Shown: positions 9,218 to 16,885, numbered from the stretch's first letter. The stretch: 64,000 bases of DNA from Mesorhizobium caraganae (GCF_016836705.1 NZ_JAFCGY010000010.1:110802-174801); one strand, 5' to 3'. Notes: a model not told the origin generated them from the sequence alone. A program made the numbers and translations.

Positions 9218-10141
9218 ATGCGCGACCCCTATGAGGTGCTGGGCGTTGCCAAGAACGCATCGGCCAAGGACATAAAATCGGCCTACCGCAAACTCGCCAA
9301 GAAGCATCATCCGGACCAGAACCCGAATGATCCCAAGGCGAAGGACCGGTTTGCCGCCGCCAACCAGGCCTATGAGGTCATTGGCGACGAGAAGACCCGT
9401 GCGGCGTTCGACCGCGGCGAGATCGACGCCGACGGCAAGCCGAAATTCCAGGGTTTTGAGGGTGCTGCTGGTGGCGGCGATCCGTTTGGCGGCTTTCGCC
9501 GCCAGCAGGGCGCCGGCGGCTCGCGCTTCGAATTCCGCTCGGGCCGTCCGGGTGGCGATCCGTTCGACGGCAACAGCGACATTTTCAGCCAGATCTTCGG
9601 CGACGCTTTTTCCGGCGCGCGCGGCGCCGGCGACCGCCGCCAGCCGGTGCAGGCAGCGGACCTCAACGTGACGCTCGACGTCACCATCGAGGAGATGGCG
9701 ACCGCCGAAAAGGTGACCGCCATGTTCCCCGATGGCCGCAAGATCGCGGTCAAGCTGCCGGCCTATGTCGAGGAGGGCCAGACCATCCGGCTGAAGGGCC
9801 AGGGCGAGCAGGGACCGGGGCAGCCGGGCGATGCGCTGGTCAAGATCCATATCCGCAGGCACTCGCGCTATCGCATCGAGGGCCGCGATCTGCATGCCGA
9901 TCTGGAGGTAGCGTTGGCCGATGCGGTGCTGGGCGCCAAGGTGCCGGTCGACACGCCGACCGGCAGGCTGGCGGTCAATGTCCCGGCCTGGTCGAGTTCG
10001 GACAAGGTTCTGCGGCTGAAGGGCAGGGGCTTGCCGGAAAAGACCGGCGGCCATGGCGATCTCTACGCCCATGTCCGCATCATGCTGCCGGTAGGTGGCG
10101 ACAGCGAGCTCGAAGCGCTGATGCGCGGCCGCAAGGGCTGA
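9218..10141 (+). CDS. DnaJ-class co-chaperone lacking the zinc finger (CbpA-like)
   Basis: 307-residue class B J-domain protein. The J domain occupies residues 1-70 with the HPD triad at 31-33, which stimulates DnaK ATPase. A Gly/Phe-rich linker follows (GGDPFGGF, GGSRFEF), then the two C-terminal beta-barrel substrate-binding domains (about 150-300). No CxxCxGxG zinc-finger repeats are present, so it is not classical DnaJ but a CbpA/DnaJ-like cytoplasmic co-chaperone that delivers clients to DnaK. It is a single gene, convergent with tetR downstream. Confidence 0.92.
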   Translation: MRDPYEVLGVAKNASAKDIKSAYRKLAKKHHPDQNPNDPKAKDRFAAANQAYEVIGDEKTRAAFDRGEIDADGKPKFQGFEGAAGGGDPFGGFRRQQGAGGSRFEFRSGRPGGDPFDGNSDIFSQIFGDAFSGARGAGDRRQPVQAADLNVTLDVTIEEMATAEKVTAMFPDGRKIAVKLPAYVEEGQTIRLKGQGEQGPGQPGDALVKIHIRRHSRYRIEGRDLHADLEVALADAVLGAKVPVDTPTGRLAVNVPAWSSSDKVLRLKGRGLPEKTGGHGDLYAHVRIMLPVGGDSELEALMRGRKG

Positions 10142-10160
10142 CGCGGCTGCATTTCGCCTG

Positions 10161-10796
10161 CTAGCTGCCCGAGGCCGCTTCCTCCATGCGCCGGATAGTT
10201 TCGCCGAAGCGGCGCAAGGCCTGGCGCACCGGGACATGCGGGCTCTCGATCTCGAGCAGGATCATCGTCTCGCTGCCGAGGAAGGCAGCGCTGACCAGGC
10301 TGGTCACTTCGGCGGCGGAGAATGGCCCGAGGCCGCCGAACCGCCGCTCCGCCTCTTGCGCCAGTCCGTCCAGCAGTTCGAACCAGCCGCGCAGGTCGCG
10401 GCGCACCGCCTTGGCGATTTCGGGGCTCGACAGGCTTGCAGCGATCATCTCGTGCAGGATGCGGACATAGCCGGAGGCCAGATCATCATCGAGGAAATCG
10501 CAGGCGCGCTCCCAACGCCGCCACAGCGGCATGGGTGCTGCAAACGTCTCCGCCTGGCGCTTTAACAGGCCTTCGTTCAGATGGTCGAGCAGGGCCAGGA
10601 TCAGCCGTTCCTTGGAGCCGAAATGATAGTGGATCTGGCTGAGCGGAACGCCGGCGATCTCGGCGACCCGGCGCGTCGACAGATCGGCATAGCCACCTCG
10701 ATACAGGCATAGTTCGGCTGCCGAAATCAGTTCGGCACGCGTGTCGCGCTTTGTCTTGTTCTGGGGCGGGGCGACGGCTTTGACAGCGTCCGTCAT
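10161..10796 (-). CDS. TetR/AcrR-family transcriptional repressor next to mddA
   Basis: 211 residues. The N-terminal helix-turn-helix spans about residues 15-65 (RAELISAAELCLYRGGYADLS followed by the LSQIHYHFGSKERL recognition region), and the rest is the ligand-binding domain. The ATG at 10796 starts the family homology; an ATG at 10871 would give 25 unlike residues and lies over the promoter. A 13-codon open frame upstream ends in an ATGA overlap with this start. It diverges from the methyltransferase gene, and two near-identical palindromes lie between them, so it most likely represses both itself and that gene. Ligand unknown. Confidence 0.87.
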   Translation of the reverse strand: MTDAVKAVAPPQNKTKRDTRAELISAAELCLYRGGYADLSTRRVAEIAGVPLSQIHYHFGSKERLILALLDHLNEGLLKRQAETFAAPMPLWRRWERACDFLDDDLASGYVRILHEMIAASLSSPEIAKAVRRDLRGWFELLDGLAQEAERRFGGLGPFSAAEVTSLVSAAFLGSETMILLEIESPHVPVRQALRRFGETIRRMEEAASGS

Positions 10797-10834
10797 ACGG
10801 TGTGCCTGCCGTTGGAATCGACACAATGGGTCAT
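10793..10834 (-). other. Possible 13-residue leader peptide coupled to tetR
   Basis: A short frame starting at the ATG at 10834 encodes 13 residues (MTHCVDSNGRHTV) and its TGA overlaps the tetR ATG as ATGA. GGAGA lies five to six bases upstream of its start, whereas the tetR ATG itself has no good ribosome site. This arrangement would couple tetR translation to the leader. It may be chance; there is no comparative evidence here. Confidence 0.35.
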
Positions 10835-10866
10835 CGGTTCTCCTGTCCGAGGCTGGACGTGTCGCC

Positions 10867-10894
10867 ACCATATCTCGGTCGAGCGACCGATCAA
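10867..10894 (-). promoter_or_regulatory. Candidate tetR promoter with operator in the spacer
   Basis: Read on the minus strand, TTGATC (10889-10894) and TATGGT (10867-10872) are separated by 16 bases, and the spacer is almost filled by the palindrome at 10875-10890. A repressor bound there would block polymerase, which fits autoregulation. Confidence 0.45.
10875..10890. promoter_or_regulatory. TetR operator 1
   Basis: Perfect inverted repeat TCGGTCG-AG-CGACCGA, the same 7-bp arms and 2-bp centre as the second palindrome 58 bp away. It lies in the intergenic region between the divergent tetR and methyltransferase genes, the standard position for TetR-family operators. Confidence 0.75.
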
Positions 10895-10932
10895 GTTGAC
10901 TCGCTATTAAATTTGTGCTTTTTGATCATAAA

Positions 10933-10950
10933 TTCGGTCGACCGACCGAA
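10933..10950. promoter_or_regulatory. TetR operator 2
   Basis: Perfect inverted repeat TTCGGTCG-AC-CGACCGAA with arms extended by one base relative to operator 1. It lies 29 bp before the methyltransferase start and would cover the core of any promoter serving that gene, although I could not assign a convincing -35/-10 pair to it. Confidence 0.75.
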
Positions 10951-10979
10951 CTTGTGATACTTGCATGGGAGGGGCCGTC

Positions 10980-11714
10980 ATGGCGGGCGTAATCACCCTT
11001 ATCTACGGCGTTGCCGCGTACCTGATATTTCTCGGCTCGTTTCTTTATGCAGTTGGTTTCGTCGGCAACATTGCCGTGCCGAAATCGATCGATTCAGGGG
11101 TCGCGGGAAGCCCGGTCGAAGCTGTCATAGTCAACGCGCTGCTGCTCGGCCTTTTCGCCGCCCAGCACAGCATCATGGCGCGGCCGGTGTTCAAACGCTG
11201 GTGGACGCGGATTGTCCCGCACGCGGCCGAACGCAGCACCTATGTGCTTTTGGCCAGCCTCATCCTGCTTTTGCTCTACTGGCAATGGCGGCCGATCCCC
11301 AGCCCGGTCTGGACGGTCGAAAACCCGTTGTGGGTCGCCGTACTCCATGGCGTGTTCTGGCTCGGCTGGGCTGTGTTGCTGATCAGCACCTATCTGATCA
11401 ACCATTTCGAGCTGTTCGGCCTGCGCCAGGTTTTCGCGGCTTTGCGCAAGACCGAACTGCCGCAGCCGGTGTTCAGGACGCCGCTTTTCTACAAATGGGT
11501 CCGGCACCCGATCTATGTCGGCTTTCTCCTGGCCTTCTGGGCGACGCCGTCCATGACATGGGGCCATCTTCTGTTTGCGGCGGGCAGCACGGGCTACATC
11601 CTGCTCGGCATCTTCCTCGAGGAACGCGATCTCGTCGCGATGTTCGGCGATCAGTACCGCCTCTACCGCAAGCAGGTGGGCATGCTCATTCCCTGGCGCA
11701 AAGTCGCGGAATAG
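10980..11714 (+). CDS. mddA: Methanethiol S-methyltransferase (MddA-like)
   Basis: 244-residue polytopic membrane methyltransferase with five or six hydrophobic segments, of the isoprenylcysteine methyltransferase superfamily. The sequence pattern AAQHSIMARPVFKRWWTR, ERSTYVLLASL and YWQWRPIP matches my recollection of MddA, which methylates methanethiol with S-adenosylmethionine to give dimethyl sulfide. The C-terminal RHPIYVGF and EERDLVAMFGDQYRLYR are the cofactor-binding motifs of the superfamily. The ATG at 10980 is preferred over 10965 because GGAGGGG lies between them at the right spacing. It diverges from a TetR gene and is flanked by its operators, so expression is probably induced by an unknown ligand. 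Other small-molecule methyl acceptors remain possible. Confidence 0.8.
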   Translation: MAGVITLIYGVAAYLIFLGSFLYAVGFVGNIAVPKSIDSGVAGSPVEAVIVNALLLGLFAAQHSIMARPVFKRWWTRIVPHAAERSTYVLLASLILLLLYWQWRPIPSPVWTVENPLWVAVLHGVFWLGWAVLLISTYLINHFELFGLRQVFAALRKTELPQPVFRTPLFYKWVRHPIYVGFLLAFWATPSMTWGHLLFAAGSTGYILLGIFLEERDLVAMFGDQYRLYRKQVGMLIPWRKVAE

Positions 11715-11938
11715 GGTCGCATCCGATGCCGACCGGCCGATTCGCTGGTCGGTCGCGGGCCTGGGCCGTCGAGGCGCGCTGGCCGCAGTGAGGCATTGAA
11801 GCTCACAAACACGTTACACACCCCTAATCGCTGTTTGCCGAGTGTCTGAATTGAACGCGCGCCCCGTCTGCGCTTGATGCGCCTTTCTGCCTGTGCGATA
11901 GGCACTCCAAAGCAGAAAATCTTTCGGAGAGCGCTGAC
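11715..11938. other. Intergenic region upstream of fabI
   Basis: 224 bases after mddA. An imperfect hairpin (CGACCGGCC with GGTCGGTCG, around 11731-11757) directly after mddA has no T tract. Near 11874-11902 TTGATG and GATAGG are spaced 17 bases apart and could be the fabI promoter, though the -10 is weak. No gene is supported. Confidence 0.3.
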
Positions 11939-12760
11939 ATGGCGGGTGGACAGGGCCTTATGGCCGGCAAGCGCGGGCTTATACTGGGCGTCGCCAACAA
12001 CAGATCGATCGCCTACGGCATCGCAAAGGCCTGCGTCGACCATGGCGCCGAGATCGCGCTGACCTACCAGGGCGAGGCGTTCAAGAAGCGCGTCGAGCCG
12101 CTGGCGGCGGAATTGGGCGCCTTTGTCGCCGGCCATTGCGATGTCACCGACCCGGCGAGCCTCGACGAGGTTTTCGCCAATGTCGCCAACCATTGGGGTG
12201 GCAAGCTCGACTTCCTCGTCCATGCCATCGCTTTTTCCGACAAGGACGAGCTGACCGGCCGCTATGTCGAGACGACTCGCGACAACTTCCTGCGCACCAT
12301 GGACATTTCGGTCTATTCCTTCACCACCATCGCCAAACGCGCCGAGGCGCTGATGACCGATGGCGGCTCGCTGCTGACGCTGACCTATTACGGCGCCGAA
12401 AAAGTGATGCCGCATTACAACGTCATGGGTGTCGCCAAGGCCGCGCTCGAAGCCAGCGTGCGCTATCTCGCCGTCGACCTCGGCGGCAAGAAGATCCGCG
12501 TCAACGCCATCTCGGCCGGGCCGATCAAGACCTTGGCTGCTTCGGGTATTGGCGATTTCCGCTACATCCTGAAGTGGAACGAGTACAATTCGCCGCTGAA
12601 GCAGACCGTCACCCAGGAAGAAGTCGGCGATTCGGGTGTTTATTTCCTGTCCGACCTGTCGCGTGGCGTCACCGGCGAAGTGCACCATGTCGATTCCGGT
12701 TACCACGTCGTCGGCATGAAGGCGGTCGACGCGCCGGACATTTCGACCGTCAAGGATTAG
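11939..12760 (+). CDS. fabI: Enoyl-[acyl-carrier-protein] reductase (NADH), FabI
   Basis: 273-residue short-chain dehydrogenase that performs the last reduction of each fatty-acid elongation cycle on trans-2-enoyl-ACP. The FabI-specific nucleotide motif GVANNRSIAYGIA and the wide-spaced catalytic pair Tyr160-x6-Lys167 (HYNVMGVAK) are present, distinguishing it from FabG-type reductases. ISAGPIKTLAASGI is the substrate-loop region. GGAGA lies about eight bases before the ATG. Rhizobia often carry two FabI copies, so this may not be the only one. The following phosphatase gene starts 46 nt downstream. Confidence 0.95.
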   Translation: MAGGQGLMAGKRGLILGVANNRSIAYGIAKACVDHGAEIALTYQGEAFKKRVEPLAAELGAFVAGHCDVTDPASLDEVFANVANHWGGKLDFLVHAIAFSDKDELTGRYVETTRDNFLRTMDISVYSFTTIAKRAEALMTDGGSLLTLTYYGAEKVMPHYNVMGVAKAALEASVRYLAVDLGGKKIRVNAISAGPIKTLAASGIGDFRYILKWNEYNSPLKQTVTQEEVGDSGVYFLSDLSRGVTGEVHHVDSGYHVVGMKAVDAPDISTVKD

Positions 12761-12806
12761 TTCTGCCGCTATCTCTGCCCGTCTGTCCTGCTTTCCGGAA
12801 GACCTG

Positions 12807-13394
12807 ATGGTTCCGCTCGTCTACATCGTGCGCCACGGCCAGACGCAGTGGAATGCCGAGTTCCGGCTGCAAGGGCAGGCCGACACCGATCTCAATGAAC
12901 TCGGCCGCGAGCAGGCGACCCGCAACGGTCGACGGCTGGCCGAACTGATCCAGAAGCCCGAAGATTTCGACTTTGTCGCCAGCCCGATGAAGCGGACGCG
13001 CGAGACGATGCAGCGGCTACGCCTGGCAATGCAGCTCGATCCCGACGCCTTTCGCACCGACCCGCGCCTGGTCGAGGTGCATTTCGGCGACTGGCAGGGG
13101 TTCACCTTTGCCGAACTCGAGGCGCGTAGCCCCGGCTCGGTCAAGCCGCGCCGGCGCAACAAATGGAATTTCCAGCCCCCGGGTGAGGGCGCCGAAAGCT
13201 ACCAGATGCTGCTCGAACGGGTGAAGCCGTGGTTCGAAGCGCTGGACCGCCAGACGGTCTGCGTCACCCATGGCGGCGTTGTCCGGACCCTGTTTCGGAT
13301 GGTCGAAGGTGTTTCCGAAGACGAAGCGGCGAGGCTGGAAGTGCCGCAGGACCGCGTGCTTAGGCTGCAGGACGGGCGTCTGGAGTGGCTTTAG
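12807..13394 (+). CDS. Histidine phosphatase (phosphoglycerate mutase-like)
   Basis: 195-residue member of the histidine phosphatase superfamily. The phospho-acceptor motif VRHGQTQWN is near the N-terminus (His9), the acidic proton donor lies in LVEVHFGDWQG, and the second catalytic His is in VTHGGVVR. Residues FRLQGQADTDLN also match the GpmB-like group. The substrate could be a phosphosugar or phospholipid-like ester; a true glycolytic mutase role is not supported. It lies downstream of fabI, and the DUF1344 gene converges on it across a region rich in repeats. Confidence 0.88.
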   Translation: MVPLVYIVRHGQTQWNAEFRLQGQADTDLNELGREQATRNGRRLAELIQKPEDFDFVASPMKRTRETMQRLRLAMQLDPDAFRTDPRLVEVHFGDWQGFTFAELEARSPGSVKPRRRNKWNFQPPGEGAESYQMLLERVKPWFEALDRQTVCVTHGGVVRTLFRMVEGVSEDEAARLEVPQDRVLRLQDGRLEWL

Positions 13395-13399
13395 GCTAC

Positions 13400-13443
13400 G
13401 CAATTCCAGGAAAAGTGTGAAACGGTTTTCCGTCCGGAATTGC
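13400..13443. repeat. 44-bp palindromic intergenic repeat, copy 1
   Basis: Outer arms GCAATTCC and GGAATTGC with inner arms GGAAAA and TTTTCC form a long hairpin. The same 44-bp sequence recurs at 24505-24548 with one base different (A versus G at the 24th position). It lies directly after the phosphatase gene. It is probably a dispersed REP-like element and may double as a transcript end. Confidence 0.85.
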
Positions 13444-13464
13444 GTGAATCAAAGAGATAGCCGG

Positions 13465-13536
13465 AGCATCGACCTGCGGACAAAACAGGACGTCTGTCCT
13501 GTTTTGTCCGCAGGTCGAAAAACCCTGTTCGATGCT
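13465..13536. repeat. Long perfect hairpin with outer arms
   Basis: A perfect 22-bp inverted repeat (13470-13491 with 13496-13517) encloses the 4-base loop GTCT. It is bracketed by a second inverted pair, AGCATCGA (13465-13472) and TCGATGCT (13529-13536). There is no T tract on either side, so it is not a textbook terminator, although it sits between two convergent genes and could stop transcription both ways. A 16-bp tandem duplication follows at 13548-13579. Confidence 0.8.
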
Positions 13537-13572
13537 GGTCCTATTCGGTGTCGGCCTTACTCAGTGCCGGCC

Positions 13573-13827
13573 TTACTCAGTATCAGGCAGTTCCATGTCG
13601 GTGACGACGTTCTCGCCATTCGTCACGTCATAGGCGATCACGATATCCATGCCGGGCTTCAGCGAGTCGAGATCGGTCTCGGCGTTGAGCTTGTAGGACT
13701 TTCCGTCCTCCAGCGTCAGCGTCAGCGCGTCCTTGTCGACCTTCTTGATCAGGCCTTCGGTCTGGCCGGCATAGGCGGCGGTGGAAATCAGCAACATGGC
13801 GGCAGCAGCGCCGATCAGGGTACGCAT
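13573..13827 (-). CDS. DUF1344 small exported protein
   Basis: 84-residue protein with an N-terminal signal peptide (MRTLIGAAAAMLLISTAAYA, cleavage after AYA) and a short beta-rich domain (TEGLIKKVDKDALTLTLEDG, then SYKLNAETDLDSLKPG) recognisable as DUF1344, found in Rhizobiales. The ATG at 13827 is preferred over 13845 because AGAGGA lies five bases upstream. The mature domain looks like a small OB or SH3-like barrel in the periplasm. Function unknown. The last codons and stop are covered by a 16-bp tandem duplication. Confidence 0.85.
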   Translation of the reverse strand: MRTLIGAAAAMLLISTAAYAGQTEGLIKKVDKDALTLTLEDGKSYKLNAETDLDSLKPGMDIVIAYDVTNGENVVTDMELPDTE

Positions 13828-13940
13828 CGTCGTCCTCTTTGTCATTGCGCCTGCACAGGTGGCGGCGAGCTTTCAACGGGCGGATGGAAGAGAGCAGAAA
13901 CCAACCGAATGTGTCAAAACTAAAACCGCCGGATCACAGT

Positions 13941-13969
13941 TTGACCGCTGTGAAAAACGCCAATAGAAG
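13941..13969 (+). promoter_or_regulatory. Candidate aroC promoter
   Basis: TTGACC (13941-13946) and TAGAAG (13964-13969) are separated by 17 bases, a reasonable sigma70-type match. It would start transcription around 13976, giving a leader of about 36 bases before aroC. Confidence 0.45.
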
Positions 13970-14011
13970 GCACCCTTGATCCGGTTCCGCTGCCGGGCAG
14001 GGCAAAATTCC

Positions 14012-15127
14012 ATGTCTCACAACACGTTCGGCCATCTCTTCCGCGTCACCACCTGGGGCGAAAGCCATGGCCCGTCGCTCGGCTGCGTCGTCGATGGCTG
14101 CCCGCCCGGTATCCGCTTCACGCGGGCCGAAATCCAGGCCGAACTCGACAAGCGCCGTCCCGGCCAGTCACGTTTTGTGACCCAGCGCCGCGAACCGGAC
14201 GAGGTGAAGATCCTGTCGGGCTTCATCCTCGACGACGACGGCGAGACGATGATCACCACCGGCACGCCGGTCTCGATGCTGATCGAGAATGTCGACCAGC
14301 GCTCCAAGGACTATGGCGAGATCGCCCGCCAGTACCGGCCGGGCCATGCCGACTACACCTATGACGTCAAATACGGCGTGCGCGACCATCGCGGCGGCGG
14401 TCGTTCCTCGGCGCGCGAGACGGCAGCGCGCGTGGCAGCCGGCGCGCTTGCCCGCAAGGTGGTGCCCGGCATGGTGGTGCGCGGCGCGCTGGTCTCGATG
14501 GGCGAGAAATCCATCGACCGCGCCAACTGGAACTGGAATTTCATTGGCGACGCCGAAAACCCGTTCTTCACCCCGGATCCGGCCTCGGTTCCGGTCTTCA
14601 CGCAGTATCTCGACGGCATCCGCAAATCCGGCTCCTCGGTGGGCGCGGTGATCGAAATCGTTGCCGACGGCGTGCCGGCCGGCCTCGGCGCGCCGATCTA
14701 CGCCAAGCTCGACCAGGATATTGCGTCGGGCCTGATGTCGATCAACGCCGTCAAGGGCGTCGAGATCGGCAATGGTTTCGAGGCCGCCCGTATCACCGGC
14801 GAACAGAACGCCGACGAGATGCGCATGGGCAATGACGGCAAGCCGGTCTTCCTCTCCAACAATGCCGGCGGCATTTTGGGCGGCATCTCGACCGGCCAGG
14901 CGATTATCGCCCGTTTCGCCGTCAAGCCGACCTCGTCGATCCTGACGCCGCGCAAATCCATCGACAAGGACGGCAATGACGTCGATGTCATGACCAAAGG
15001 CCGCCACGACCCCTGCGTCGGCATCCGCGCCGTGCCGATCGGCGAGGCCATGGTTGCCTGCGCGATCGCCGATCACTATTTGCGGCATCGAGGACAGACG
15101 GGAAAGGGAGTAGGCAGTAGGGATTAG
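14012..15127 (+). CDS. aroC: Chorismate synthase
   Basis: 371-residue FMN-dependent enzyme that converts 5-enolpyruvylshikimate 3-phosphate to chorismate, the common precursor of aromatic amino acids, folate and quinones. Start at MSHNTFGHLFRVTTWGESHG, which contains family signature 1; signature 2 regions YRPGHADYTYDVKYG and DHRGGGRSSARETA follow, and GGISTGQ lies late in the chain. The ATG at 14012 gives the normal N-terminus. The last residues (VGSRD) and the stop codon are encoded by a palindromic repeat that begins at 15113, so the C-terminus has been rewritten by that element; the catalytic core ends well before it. Confidence 0.97.
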   Translation: MSHNTFGHLFRVTTWGESHGPSLGCVVDGCPPGIRFTRAEIQAELDKRRPGQSRFVTQRREPDEVKILSGFILDDDGETMITTGTPVSMLIENVDQRSKDYGEIARQYRPGHADYTYDVKYGVRDHRGGGRSSARETAARVAAGALARKVVPGMVVRGALVSMGEKSIDRANWNWNFIGDAENPFFTPDPASVPVFTQYLDGIRKSGSSVGAVIEIVADGVPAGLGAPIYAKLDQDIASGLMSINAVKGVEIGNGFEAARITGEQNADEMRMGNDGKPVFLSNNAGGILGGISTGQAIIARFAVKPTSSILTPRKSIDKDGNDVDVMTKGRHDPCVGIRAVPIGEAMVACAIADHYLRHRGQTGKGVGSRD

Positions 15128-15176
15128 GCAATAGGCAATAGGCCAGCCCGACCTTCCTTCCCTAATCCCTACTGCC
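15113..15176. repeat. Palindromic repeat forming the end of aroC
   Basis: Perfect 16-bp arms at 15113-15128 and 15161-15176 (GGCAGTAGGGATTAGG and its complement) enclose a loop with tandem GGCAATA units. The left arm supplies the last aroC codons and its stop. The element lies 33 bases upstream of ribB and could affect read-through from aroC. Confidence 0.8.
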
Positions 15177-15208
15177 CAACCCCTATTCCCTGCGAGCGAA
15201 GCGAGCCA

Positions 15209-16309
15209 ATGCCTTACGACCAGAAGAAAATCGTCGAAGCCCTCCGCGCTTTCGAACGCGGCGAAATCGTCGTCGTCATGGACGATGACGGACGCGAGAA
15301 TGAGGGCGACCTGATCGTTGCCGCCGTGCATTGCACGCCGGAGAAGATGGCCTTCATCATCCGCCACACCTCCGGCATCGTCTGCACGCCGATGCCGCGC
15401 GAGGAGGCGAAGCGCCTGAACCTGTCGCCGATGGTCGCCGACAATGATTCCGCCCACACCACCGCCTTTACCGTCAGCGTCGATTTCAAACATGGCACCA
15501 CGACCGGCATTTCAGCCGACGACCGCACGCTGACCGTGCGCAACCTCGCCAACGGCAATGTCGGCGGTTCGGATTTCGTCCGTCCCGGCCACGTCTTCCC
15601 GCTGATCGCCCGCGAAGGCGGCGTGCTGATGCGCTCGGGCCATACCGAAGCCGCGGTCGACCTGTGCAAGCTCGCCGGCCTGCCGCCGGTTGGCGTGATC
15701 TCGGAACTGGTCAACGACGACGGCACCGTCAAGCGCGGTCCGCAGGTGGCAAGCTTTGCCGAGGAACACGGCCTCAAGCAGGTTTCGGTCGCCGACCTCA
15801 TCGCCTACCGGCAGCGCAAGGAAACCCTTGTCGAGCGCGTCGCTTGCTCCGAAATCGACACGCTCGGCGGCAAGGCGCAGGTCTTCACTTACACATTGCC
15901 CTGGGATTCCATGCACCATGTAGCGATCGTCTTCGGCGATATCCGCGATGGCGAGGACGTGCCGGTGCGGCTGCATTCCGAGGATGTGGTGACCGACGTG
16001 TTCGGCACCAGCCACCGGCTCGACGGCATCATGAAGGCCATGGGCGAGCGCAAGCGCGGCGTCATCGTCTACCTCAGAGAAGGCTCCGTCGGCGTCGCCC
16101 ATCAGGAGCGCAAGCGGCCGCAGAGCGGCGACCGCGAGGACCATGAAGAGGCGCGCCGCCGCGAGAACGAATGGCGCGAAATCGGCCTCGGCGCGCAAAT
16201 CCTGAAGGATCTCGGCATTTCGTCGATCAATCTGATCGCCTCGCGCGAACGCCACTATGTCGGCCTCGAAGGCTTTGGCATACACATCGCAAAGACGGAG
16301 ATTCTCTGA
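15209..16309 (+). CDS. ribB: 3,4-dihydroxy-2-butanone 4-phosphate synthase with degenerate GTP cyclohydrolase II domain
   Basis: 366 residues. Residues 1-205 are a complete RibB domain, which makes the four-carbon precursor of riboflavin from ribulose 5-phosphate: DDDGRENEGDL carries the metal-binding acids, and HTSGIVCTPM, GTTTGISADDR and FVRPGHVFPL are intact. Residues about 210-366 resemble GTP cyclohydrolase II (VPVRLHSEDVVTDVFG), but the three zinc-binding cysteines of active RibA (pattern C-x10-C-x-C after HSE) are replaced by non-Cys residues. It is therefore best read as RibB plus a non-catalytic or repurposed tail, as reported for rhizobial RibBX proteins. RibA activity must come from elsewhere in the genome. 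Confidence 0.92.
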   Translation: MPYDQKKIVEALRAFERGEIVVVMDDDGRENEGDLIVAAVHCTPEKMAFIIRHTSGIVCTPMPREEAKRLNLSPMVADNDSAHTTAFTVSVDFKHGTTTGISADDRTLTVRNLANGNVGGSDFVRPGHVFPLIAREGGVLMRSGHTEAAVDLCKLAGLPPVGVISELVNDDGTVKRGPQVASFAEEHGLKQVSVADLIAYRQRKETLVERVACSEIDTLGGKAQVFTYTLPWDSMHHVAIVFGDIRDGEDVPVRLHSEDVVTDVFGTSHRLDGIMKAMGERKRGVIVYLREGSVGVAHQERKRPQSGDREDHEEARRRENEWREIGLGAQILKDLGISSINLIASRERHYVGLEGFGIHIAKTEIL

Positions 16310-16342
16310 GGGCCAACCAAGCGCTTTGCCGGAGATGACGGC

Positions 16343-16885
16343 ATGAACACGTCATTGCCTCTGAGCCACCGCAGTGGACGGCTTTTGCTGCGCAGGCCTG
16401 TGGAGACTGATCTGGATTTCCTGGTCGATCTCTTTTCGCGCTGGGAAGTTGTCGCTCATCGCCCCGCTCCTGTTGCAGACACACCTCAGCAGAGCGCTGC
16501 CAGGCTTGCCCGCGACATCGGCCATTGGGACAAGCATGGCTATGGCCGCTGGGCGGTCGAGGCTGATGGAAAGCTGGTCGGCTTCGGCGGCGTCACGCTA
16601 TCGGCGGATTTCGACGGCCTGAACCTGTCCTACCATCTTCATCCGGAAAGCTGGGGATATGGCTATGCCACGGAACTCGTCACGGAAGCCCTGCATGCCG
16701 CGTTCGGTCCTCTGCATGCCGACCGGGTCATTGGCCTCGCCCGCGCCGCCAATCCGGCGTCGCGGCGGGTGCTGGAGAAATGCGGCTTCGCCTTCGAGCA
16801 GGAGGTGATGTTGCACGGCGCGCCAACAATGCTTTTTGCGCTGGCACGACCGCGCTGGATCCGTATTTCAGGTCCCGCCGCATAG
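16343..16885 (+). CDS. GNAT-family N-acetyltransferase (RimJ/RimL-like)
   Basis: 180-residue acetyl-CoA-dependent acetyltransferase. The N-terminal SGRLLLRRPVETDLDFLVDL is typical of the RimJ/RimL subgroup; ESWGYGYATELVTEAL is the acetyl-CoA pyrophosphate loop (here GYGYA), and NPASRRVLEKCGF is the C-terminal motif. The acceptor amine (protein N-terminus or small molecule) is unknown. It lies 33 nt after ribB and may be co-transcribed. Confidence 0.88.
   Translation: MNTSLPLSHRSGRLLLRRPVETDLDFLVDLFSRWEVVAHRPAPVADTPQQSAARLARDIGHWDKHGYGRWAVEADGKLVGFGGVTLSADFDGLNLSYHLHPESWGYGYATELVTEALHAAFGPLHADRVIGLARAANPASRRVLEKCGFAFEQEVMLHGAPTMLFALARPRWIRISGPAA

Noticed and set aside
15128..15208. Possible FMN riboswitch before ribB
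   Set aside because: The 81-base gap is mostly the palindromic repeat and is too short and unlike the conserved FMN aptamer.
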